A DNA stretch of 20,000 nt, taken from NCBI GenBank assembly GCA_036169595.1, contig CM069767.1, positions 3,030,001 to 3,050,000 on the forward strand, in the 5' to 3' direction. Positions 1 through 9,868 of this stretch are shown one piece after another; position 1 is the stretch's first letter, and each line of letters begins with the position of its first letter. The DNA comes from Dictyostelium firmibasis (taxonomy: Eukaryota > Evosea > Eumycetozoa > Dictyosteliales > Dictyosteliaceae). The translations under genes and the position numbers were made by a program. The notes under the pieces are model-generated. The model did no database searches. It saw nothing but the letters and a program-made list of their open reading frames with translations, and was not told where the DNA came from.

Positions 1-1631
1 TAATGTTATAAAGAAATGGATTGAGAATCATGGTTATGCATTTGCAACCGATATTAACTTATATCATATGTTGATGGAGTTTATAGATGGTGATGTTATG
101 TCATTCAGTCAACGATGGGGTCAATACTTGAGAAAAGCAATCAACGATAGTGGTTGCCTATTAAAATATATAGCTACAACTGTAAACAATGTTAAAGAGG
201 CATCATCTAAACAGTTACGTGAAATAATATCTTTAGATAATTTAGATGCAATCTCAAAATTAATGTCACAATCATTACAGTTGAAAGAACGTAAGAAAGC
301 TTTAAAGGTTATTAAAAATTCATTTACAGGTAGTGAAGCGGTAGAATGGTTAATCAATAAATTTAATTTAGATTCAAAGGATGAAGCACTTGAAACCCTA
401 TCGAAAATGTTACAATCCAATCTAATTTTTCATCATTCAAAATCTGCTTCTTCATTTTCTTCAAGTAGTTCCAATACAACAACTGCAAATACAGCATCAT
501 CTTCTGCAACCGATAATAGCAATAATGGTGGTATAATAATATCTTCATCGTCATCTTCCTCTTCCTCCTCTTCTTCCTCTTCTTCACCAAATGGTAATAG
601 TATAACACCAATAACGAGCATAAGTTTACCAAATTCAATATCATCATCATCATCATCATCATCATCAATTTTAACATCATTAGTTGTAAATAGTAATCAT
701 AGTGGAGTTGCAAATGGTTCCACAACACCAATTCCATCACCAACATCATCATCATCTGTACCAACATCCTTATCAATTTCTTCAAAATCAACCTCAAATA
801 TCAATAACAACAACAACAATAATAATAGCAATAATAGTAACAACAACAACAACAACAACAACAACAATCCCTCCTCATCTTCTAAATATTATAATTTTAA
901 AGATAAATCTACTAGTATTTATTATTTTGTATTTGAAAATATTAATTTCCCAGAACCAATTGTTCCAAAAACATTTTTTTCATCACCAAACTCAACATTT
1001 TCAATAACGTTTTTAGATATACATCCAGTTGAAATTGCAAGACAATTGACATTGATAGATTATGAATTATTTAAAAAGTTATCACCAACCGATTTTTATC
1101 ATACTGCATGGAGTAAAACAGATGCAAAAGAGAAAGTACCAAATTTAATAAACTTTATAAATAGATCAAATACCGTTAGCTATTGGGTTGCAACAGAGAT
1201 TTTATCATCATCAAACATTAAACATCGTGTTGCAATCTTGAAAAGATTTATAACTATAGCTGAAATCTTAAGAAAATTTCATAATTGGAATACATTGACT
1301 GGAATTTTAATGGGTTTAAATTTAGGTTCAATTCAACGTCTAAAGAAAACTTGGGAATGTATAGATAAGAAACAATTGGATTCACTTCAAAACTTAATTA
1401 ATCTAACGAGTGAACGTTTAAATTATTCAAACTATCGTAAAGAAATGTCAACTCCAACCTATCCTTGTTTACCATTCATAGCTGTATATTTAAAAGATTT
1501 GTATTTTATTGAAGAAAATCCAGATTATTTGGAAAATGGTTTTATTAATTTTGAAAAAGTATTTATTTTTTAAAAATAATAATAATAATAATAATTTCCA
1601 ATAGATTAAAAATGATTTCTAAAGTATTTTT

Positions 1632-1662
<31 letters not shown>

Positions 1663-2112
1663 CAGATGAAAATGATTTCTAAAGTTTTAATTGAAATTAA
1701 AAGATATCAAACTGAACAATATTGGTTAAAGAAAATAGATGCAATTGAAAATATATTGAAATCAGTTGTTTTAACAGATAAAGATTTATATAAAGCCTCT
1801 CATATGATTGAACAACCTCAAAGAACTATGACTGTTGGTTCAAATTTAAAACCTCAATCATTTTTAACAACAACTAATAATATAAACAATAACAACAATA
1901 ACAGTAACAACAACAATAATAATAATAATAGTAATAGTAATAAAGTTTCACCTTCTCCATCACCCTCCTCGTCTCCAAACACCTTATCACCAATATCATC
2001 TCTTGCAATCAATAGTAATAATACAACCATCTCATCAAATTTATCAGCATCAACTGATAGTAGTATAAATACAAAAAAGAAATCCTCTTTTCTAATGTTT
2101 GGAAAGAAATAA
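1..2112 (+). CDS. RasGEF with DEP domain (5' partial, two exons in window)
   Basis: The reading frame is open from base 2, so the gene starts upstream of the window. Exon 1 runs to 1558 and exon 2 from 1666 to the TAA at 2110-2112, giving 667 residues here. The first ~45 residues (KKWIENHG, then LMEFIDGD) match the tail of a RasGEF N-terminal (REM) domain. A DEP domain follows (KERKKALKV, FTGSEAVEWL, nt ~254-440). It is broken by a Ser/Asn-rich insert (nt ~441-880) and its last strand (KYYNF..IYYFVF) lies at 884-945. The catalytic RasGEF (CDC25-type) domain begins near 1011 (HPVEIARQLTLIDY, SYWVATEIL, RFITIAEILRKFHNWN) and ends in exon 2 (KMISKVLIEIKRYQ). The family catalyses GDP/GTP exchange on Ras at membranes, and DEP domains usually help membrane or receptor targeting. 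The C-terminus is Asn/Ser-rich and ends in basic residues. Dictyostelium has many gef genes and I cannot tell which this is. Confidence 0.93.
802..868 (+). repeat. AAC/AAT trinucleotide tract (poly-Asn) in the RasGEF
   Basis: Mixed AAC and AAT codons encode an Asn run with a few Ser, inside the insert that splits the DEP domain. Ser codon runs (TCA/TCT repeats) lie nearby at about 541-585 and 641-667. Confidence 0.9.
1559..1665 (+). other. Intron of the RasGEF gene
   Basis: The donor GTATTT follows the codon AAA that ends at 1558, and the acceptor is a long T run followed by CAG at 1663-1665. Splicing is phase 0 and joins FEK to MKMISKVL, matching the usual RasGEF core. Reading through would stop after four residues. 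A 17-nt copy of the exon 2 start sits inside the intron at 1609-1625. Confidence 0.9.
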
Positions 2113-2545
2113 TAATAATAATAATATACTTAAGATATTTATTTATATTTTTTTTAATAATAAAAAATATACTAAACGTATTTGTGTATTTATATGAAAA
2201 AAAAAAAAAAAAAATTAACAATTATAAAAAAAAGTAGAAAATTATAAAAAGTAGTATCTTTTTTTTTTATTTTTATAATTTTATATAATAATTTATTATT
2301 TTAATTGTTTTATGTTTTGAAAAAATGAACGGAGAATCAAAAATAACGTTACTTGGGCACTTATTTCCAATTTTTTTTTTTACTTTTTTTTTTTTTTCAA
2401 AAAACAATTTTTTTTAAAAAAAATTGGCATAAAAACTAAAATTTCGTTTCATTTTTTTTTGCCACAAAACCAACTTAAATGTAAGCTTTCTCATTAAATA
2501 AATATTATTTGTTTGGTGTTTTTTTTATTATTTTTTTTTATTATT
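2113..2545. other. A/T-rich intergenic stretch downstream of the RasGEF
   Basis: Stretch with many T and A homopolymers. Tandem TAA/AAT units follow the RasGEF stop, as expected for a Dictyostelium 3' UTR. I see no reading frame with real coding character. It presumably holds the RasGEF polyadenylation site and the promoter of the snoRNA that follows, but I found no recognisable promoter box. Confidence 0.6.
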
Positions 2546-2626
2546 ACTTGGTGATGATCAACAGCTAAAAGACTAGAGTTTCTGTAAAAATATTGCTGAG
2601 ACTATGCATATTCTTTTCTGATATTT
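2546..2626 (+). ncRNA. C/D-box snoRNA candidate, predicted LSU rRNA 2'-O-methylation guide
   Basis: A perfect C box GTGATGA (2551-2557) is followed 60 nt later by a D box CTGA (2618-2621), normal spacing for a C/D snoRNA. An internal D'-like box CTGT (2582-2585) is preceded by AGACTAGAGTT. From memory, this pairs over about 10-11 nt (one G-U) with the conserved large-subunit rRNA segment around GACUCUAGUC. The nucleotide five bases above the D'-like box (A2577) would face the U of GACUCU, which I believe is the site modified by yeast snR78 / human SNORD52. The terminal stem is weak. The guide assignment is inference, because the D' box is off-consensus and the rRNA sequence was recalled, not aligned. 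Confidence 0.68.
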
Positions 2627-2862
2627 AATATTTTTAAAAATAAAATATTTTAGTTTCTTTATTTTTTTTTTTTACACAAAAAAAAAAAAAAATCAACAAT
2701 TCTAACTTTTTATTATTTTTTTTTTAATATCAATTTAAAGTTTTTAGGTTATTTGAGTTCTTGAGTCTTTGATCCCTCTCCCTACTCTCTGGTAGTCCAT
2801 TGATACTAATGTATGTCCATATAAAATCTATTGCGGCTCAATTTGCTTTTTATGTATAAATA
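2627..2862. other. Spacer between the two snoRNA candidates, with a less A/T-rich block
   Basis: After homopolymer tracts to about 2730, the stretch 2745-2850 is clearly richer in G and C than its surroundings. It carries a near-tandem repeat (TTGAGTTC then TTGAGTCT) and a small hairpin (CTAC..GTAG near 2782-2796). No reading frame is convincing. It could be the promoter of the second snoRNA or another small RNA. Confidence 0.45.
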
Positions 2863-2965
2863 ATGTGTATGAAAATAAAGTGATGATATTAATTACCGTC
2901 CGATTTTCGAAAAAGACGATAACCCTTGGCTGTTTTTTTAAAACACTGATTCTCTTCATACACAT
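2863..2965 (+). ncRNA. C/D-box snoRNA candidate with 11-bp terminal stem, predicted 18S rRNA guide
   Basis: The C box GTGATGA (2880-2886) and D box CTGA (2946-2949) are enclosed by a perfect 11-bp inverted repeat, ATGTGTATGAA (2863-2873) against 2955-2965, which would close the RNA ends. A D'-like box CCGA lies at 2900-2903, preceded by AATTACCG (2891-2898). This is complementary to the universally conserved SSU segment CGGUAAUU, and A2895, five bases above the box, faces its central U. I recall that U as yeast Um578 / human Um627, guided by snR77 / SNORD65. The region above the D box is T-rich and gives no obvious guide. The box and stem structure is seen directly; the target is inference from recalled rRNA sequence. 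Confidence 0.75.
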
Positions 2966-3439
2966 ATTTTAAAACATAATTGCATAGGGTCATAATTATT
3001 TAATATATTACATTACTAACTTCTTTTCTCTTATTATAAAGATTTTCTTTTTTTTTTTTTATTTAGTCTCTGCATTTTCTTAATTAGTCCCAAGATATTT
3101 TATTTTGAGAAATTATGATTTTAAAAATTTTAAATAAAAATATAATATTTCCCCCAAACAAAATCCATTTTATCGTTTTTTTTATTTGTTTTCAATTTAT
3201 TTTTTTTATTTATTTTTATCAGTGTAGAATTTCGTAATTTTTTATACCAAAAAAAAGACACACAAAAAATTTTAAATTTTTTTTAGTTTTTTTTTTGAAA
3301 TTATTTTTTTATTTTTATATTATAATGGCTACACGTAAAAAAATTGAGTTTTATACATGTTTTTTTTTTTTTTTTTTTTTTTGATTTATTTTTAAATATG
3401 CAGAGTTTGTATTTATATTATTATATTACTTTTGGTTTT
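2966..3439. other. A/T-rich intergenic stretch with the 3' end of the 94-residue protein gene
   Basis: Homopolymer T runs dominate. On the minus strand an AATAAA signal (TTTATT at 3385-3390 on the plus strand) lies about 50 nt past the stop codon of the next gene and is followed by a 22-nt T run (A run in the transcript sense). This fits polyadenylation near 3360-3385. I see no further gene. Confidence 0.55.
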
Positions 3440-3771
3440 TTAGTTTTGTAAAAGGTTTGAACCACAGGTTTCAGCAACGAGTCTTTCAATATCACTACCG
3501 TAAGTGATACCACCTGATTGTGGTTGAGTTGATTTAACACCAGCTTCGAAACCTTCTTTGTATGATTTTGATTTTTCAGCAGAGGCAGTGGTTTTAATTT
3601 CATTTGTTAAATTTTCTTTGGCAATGCCTTTGAAGGTATTTAATTTACCAACGCCATGTGTAACTCCAAATAAAAAGCTGAGACCATATAAAACCTTTGT
3701 ATATATAAAACATATTTGGTTATTGTTTTCAAAATTTTAAGTTATATTTATTTTATTAGTACATAATCTTT

Positions 3772-3819
<48 letters not shown>

Positions 3820-4053
3820 TTTCATTGAAAATTGGTGTGTTTTTTTTTATTATTATTTTTTTTATTTTTTTTTTTTTCACTGCTTAGTGAGTGATGAAGA
3901 TCATATTAAAAAAAAAAAAAGATAGAAAAAAACATAGAATAAATTAAAAAAGAAATAAAAATTTATAAAATAAAATTGATAGATTTTATTTGTATTATTC
4001 GGTGTTTTATAATGATTACTTACACCGACGAATGAGTTTGGAGTGTAAGACAT
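3440..4053 (-). CDS. Small single-membrane-segment protein with GxxxG motifs (94 aa, two exons)
   Basis: Exon 1 is 4024-4053 (start ATG, reading MSYTPNSFVG) with donor GTAAGT. Exon 2 is 3440-3694 with acceptor AAAG. The join is phase 0 and the frame is open to TAA (84 more residues). Residues ~8-26 form one hydrophobic segment holding two GxxxG motifs (GVLYG and GVTHG). A charged Lys/Glu-rich stretch (FKGIAKENLTNEIK) follows, and then a C-terminus with GGITYGSDIERLVAETCG. Exon 2 uses many C-ending codons (ACC, GCC, TTC, GGC), as highly expressed Dictyostelium genes do. Size, an N-terminal membrane segment with GxxxG and a charged tail recall small mitochondrial inner-membrane subunits such as ATP synthase e or g, but I see no decisive motif and name no function. 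The single-frame reading of this locus as a 60-residue ORF is a shadow of this gene. Confidence 0.8.
3775..3822. repeat. (ATTT)12 tetranucleotide repeat in an intron
   Basis: Twelve perfect ATTT units lie inside the 329-bp intron (3695-4023) of the 94-residue protein gene. Confidence 0.95.
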
Positions 4054-4656
4054 TTTAATATATAATATGTGTGTGAATGTGATGAAAAACTATAAAAATG
4101 AAAAAACAAAAAAAATTTAAAATTTTTTTTTTTTTTATTTTTTTTTTTTTTTTTTTTTTTCTATTTTATTTTTTTATTTTATTTTTTTTTATTTTTATTT
4201 TTTTTAAATTTTGTGATATCAAACACTCAAAAAGGAAGAAATATATATATTATATATATATATTTAATAATAAATGGTCTTGTAAAAGAATTTTTATTGC
4301 CATTTATAGCTAATAATATATATTTTATTTTTTTCACTACCAATTATTGTTTTATTTTATTTTATTTTTTTCATTTTAATTTTAAATAAGAGAAATAGTA
4401 ATTAGAAAGAAAATAGAGAAAGGAACGATTGATAAAGAAATGTGAATAAATTAGACAATTAAGGAGTATTTAATGGTTTTTTTGATTTATTTGGCCAGCA
4501 TTAGCTCAAAACAAATGATAATTTCAATTTCTTCAAAACTTATTTTCTTTTATTTGTATAAATAAACAATAAATTTTTTTTTTTAAATGCTCTTGATATT
4601 ATAAATTTTTTTATTATTTTTTTTTTATTTTATTATTTATAGAAATTTTATTTTAT
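4054..4656. other. Intergenic region: promoter of the 94-residue protein gene and 3' flank of the next gene
   Basis: The region is dominated by T runs at 4120-4210, a TA-alternating stretch near 4242-4265, and A-rich sequence just 5' of the minus-strand start codon. The short methionine-initiated frame at 4098-4313 is a T-run translation (poly-Phe) and is not a gene. I see no RNA gene or clear regulatory box. 4490-4540 is slightly less A/T-rich but gives no recognisable product. Confidence 0.5.
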
Positions 4657-5547
4657 TTATTTTTTTTCTGATATCAAATTTGATAAAATATTTTTAATAC
4701 TAATGAGAGTGTCGTTATTATTTCTTGAGCGATCAATATCAGACACTGAGTGCGTTAAGGAAAAAGAGGTTATGGCTTCTTTAATATTTATTATTGGCTT
4801 GGCTTCTTTACCCATATTAAATATACAATATAAAATTGGGATACTGTAACCAATTTTTGAACGAATTTCTTTAATTTTTTCATTATCTCGTTCACTATTA
4901 ACGATAGTTGCAGTACATGCTGATGCAAAGAAAATTATATCATTATTTTGAATTTTTTCTAAATCGTTTATTTCTTTTTCTTTTACCTCTAAATTTGGAA
5001 TTGTCAATTTCGAACTTAATGACTTAACCAAATCAACAAAGAATGGTTGACTTTTAATTACTATTAAATTTGGAGGACCATTAACTTTAGATTGTGTCGG
5101 CAATTGTTTATCATTTAATTGATTTTTCAAAGGTTCAATTTTAATATTATTTTTAATATATATATATGAAGAATTGTTTTGATCATATTGTTGATTTTCG
5201 ATATCTAATATTAATTGATCAATTGAACGGTCAAAATAAATTTCTAAAGTTTTATTATTTAAGAACATTTTTAAAATTTGATCTGATGTTTTGCCTTCTG
5301 GAATTAAAGAATTTATAAGCCTGTATTTAGAAATTTCATTTTTAAGTGACTCAATCTCTACCAATTTTTCTTCTAAATTCCTTATCAAATCTTGGATAGT
5401 TTTATTTTGGTGATGAACATTATTTCCATGTTGTTCTATAATGTCCAAATCATCATCAGGGAATAGTAGTTCCAAGTTTAAAGAATCATTGGACATTAAA
5501 AAATTTTCAAATACTGAACTATTTTTGATTTTTGAAAACAAATTCAT
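4657..5547 (-). CDS. Protein with an unrecognised C-terminal alpha/beta domain (296 aa), paralogue of 12560-13798
   Basis: This is a single exon starting at the ATG preceded by an A-rich leader. Residues ~48-75 are a short heptad-like helix (DLIRNLEEKLVEIESLKNEI) that could form a coiled coil. Residues ~160-290 form an alternating strand/helix domain: LIVIK, FFVDLVKSLSSKL, DIIFFASACT, IKEIRSKIG, IPILYCIFNMG, LTHSVSDIDR, NNNDTLISIK. The same blocks occur in order in the 412-residue protein at 12560-13798, with the invariant residues Cys211, Thr212, Arg229, Ser230, Cys241, His266, Ser267, Asp270 and Arg273. The pattern suggests a Rossmann- or flavodoxin-like fold, but I do not recognise the family. 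No signal peptide or membrane segment is visible, so it is probably cytosolic. It is divergent from the decayed gene at 5973. Confidence 0.85.
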   Translation of the reverse strand: MNLFSKIKNSSVFENFLMSNDSLNLELLFPDDDLDIIEQHGNNVHHQNKTIQDLIRNLEEKLVEIESLKNEISKYRLINSLIPEGKTSDQILKMFLNNKTLEIYFDRSIDQLILDIENQQYDQNNSSYIYIKNNIKIEPLKNQLNDKQLPTQSKVNGPPNLIVIKSQPFFVDLVKSLSSKLTIPNLEVKEKEINDLEKIQNNDIIFFASACTATIVNSERDNEKIKEIRSKIGYSIPILYCIFNMGKEAKPIINIKEAITSFSLTHSVSDIDRSRNNNDTLISIKNILSNLISEKK

Positions 5548-5813
5548 TTAAAAATAAAGAAAGAAAAGGAAAAAAAAAAAAAAAAAAATTTTATTTATTT
5601 ATATACTAATTTATATATAATTATTTATTTATTTTTTTATTTAGTGAAAAAAAAAAAAAAAAAAAAAAATTCAATTTTTTAATTTTTTACACATTTTTTT
5701 ATTTTTTTAAACATTTTCTATAAATTTTTAAGAAGACTTACTTTTATAATTTTTTAATTTAAGTCCTTTTTAAAATATTCAATCTTTTTATTTTTTTTTA
5801 TTTTTTATTTTTC

Positions 5814-5845
<32 letters not shown>

Positions 5846-5972
5846 GGGTCGTAGAATTTTTGAGGTTTTTTTTAATAATGAATAATTAGAATAAAAATTT
5901 AATATAAATATTGTGTTTGTTCATGTGGGCGATATGGTATAACAAAAAATTTATCAAGAAAGAAATTTAATA
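5548..5972. other. Shared upstream region between divergent gene and pseudogene
   Basis: A and T homopolymers (for example at 5569-5588, 5646-5669 and 5820-5845) fill most of it. The stretch 5905-5945 is less A/T-rich. It should hold the promoter of the minus-strand gene starting at 5547. I see no gene or RNA. Confidence 0.5.
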
Positions 5973-6458
5973 ATGGTCGAACAAATCAATACAACAAATC
6001 ATCAATTTGAATTAATAAGAAAATTGTATTTACTATTATTACCATTCACAAATCATTTCAATTGTTTCATTGATAATTGGTATTTTTTATAAAATTAAAT
6101 ATGAAAACAATTATAATGATTATAAAAAATTAAAAAATTAAAAAATAATAGTTTCATTCCGAAAAAAATATAGGTAGATAGTCTATAAAAGGTAATTTCA
6201 TCACATAGTGATTCAGAGTTGTTTAGATGTGTCCTCCAAAAGTATCCATACTTCGAAAAATTTCTACAAGAATTTAAACGTACTTTTCTTTATTATTCTT
6301 CTTTATGGTAAATGGTCATATTAACTTTTTATTATTTGTTTTAAATTTACTTGTTCTAGATAGAAATTTTTTAGTAGTCAAGACGTATTTATTATTCTTT
6401 TGATAATATTTTATTGTTTAATCACCTTGAAAATTCTAAATTTATTGAATACATTTAA
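5973..6458 (+). pseudogene. Decayed third copy of the ankyrin-like family
   Basis: Three pieces match the two intact genes downstream. Bases 5973-6092 read from an ATG into LLLLPFTNHFNCFIDNW, matching LLPFTNHLTCFLDNW of the 875-residue protein; after a +1 shift near 6090 the match continues as KIKYENNYNDYKK to about 6140. Bases 6198-6311 read SDSELFRCVLQKYP, matching GDLELFKYVYTKYP near the C-terminus. In another frame, 6311-6349 read NGHINFLLFVLNL, with 35 of 39 bases identical to 9455-9493. The last piece ends LFNHLENSKFIEYI and TAA at 6456-6458, matching LLNHFLNSNNQF. The section between pieces one and two, about 1.1 kb in the intact gene, is missing. The family N-terminus is absent. This is a host gene relic; some of the missing parts could instead reflect gene assembly differences between paralogues. 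Confidence 0.82.
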
Positions 6459-6659
6459 TCTTAAGACAAAAAATAAAAAAAAAATAAAAAAAATAATAGC
6501 AATAACAATAAAAAATTGATCTTTAAAAAAAAAAAAAACAATGGATTTTCAAAGAATGTGTTATTTTTATTTAATTAAGTCTGTAATTGTTATTTTTTTT
6601 CTTTTTTTTTTCAAATTTTATTCTCAATTTTTTCCTGCAAACAGTTGTTTTCATTATAA

Positions 6660-6692
<33 letters not shown>

Positions 6693-6736
6693 CTTTTGTG
6701 GATTATTAAAAAATAAATTTAGTTGAAAAAAAAAAA
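6459..6736. other. Upstream region of the 956-residue gene
   Basis: A/T-rich promoter region ending in an A run (6725-6736) directly before the ATG, as is usual in Dictyostelium. The methionine frame at 6541-6723 ends just before the gene. It is hydrophobic and driven by T runs, so I treat it as chance or at most an upstream ORF. Confidence 0.5.
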
Positions 6737-9607
<2,871 letters not shown>

Positions 9608-9868
9608 TAAAAAAAAGAATTTTTTGACCCCCATCCAAATTGAAACGTTTTTTATCTAACCAAAATAAAAAAAAGACACGTCAATATTTCAAATAAATTG
9701 GTTGATATTTTTATTGAAAAAAAAAAACAGAAAAAAAACATTTCAATTTAATAAATTCAAATAATAAAAAAAAATCAAAGTTTTTGATTTTAATTTTTTT
9801 TTTTATTTTTTTTTCAACTTTTTTTTTTATTTGTTTTATGTGTAGTGTAAAAAAAAAAAAAGATAGAA
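9608..9868. other. Spacer between the tandem ankyrin-like genes
   Basis: Holds the 3' end of the first gene and the promoter of the second. A- and T-rich throughout, with an A run and AAAGATAGAA just before the downstream ATG. Nothing else is seen. Confidence 0.5.

Noticed and set aside
363-1007. Minus- and plus-strand frames inside the RasGEF exon
   Set aside because: They are low-complexity shadows (Met/Leu, Asp/Glu or Thr/His runs) of the TCA and AAC repeats of the coding frame.
1612-1665. ATG at 1612 as the start of a separate downstream gene
   Set aside because: The frame passes through a T run that is the acceptor tract; splicing at 1665/1666 continues the RasGEF core in phase.
3421-3740. 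60-codon frames on both strands
   Set aside because: They are out-of-frame readings of exon 2 of the 94-residue protein; the true frame has better codon use and joins to a first exon.
3775-3822. (ATTT)12 and other short tandem repeats as a CRISPR-like array
   Set aside because: There are no spacers; it is a plain microsatellite in an intron.
4098-4313. 71-codon plus-strand frame
   Set aside because: It is poly-Phe from homopolymer T in the promoter region of a minus-strand gene.
6541-6726. 61-codon frame before the 956-residue gene
   Set aside because: It is mostly Phe from T runs, has no relation to the paralogue's upstream region, and shows no good splice site linking it to the gene.
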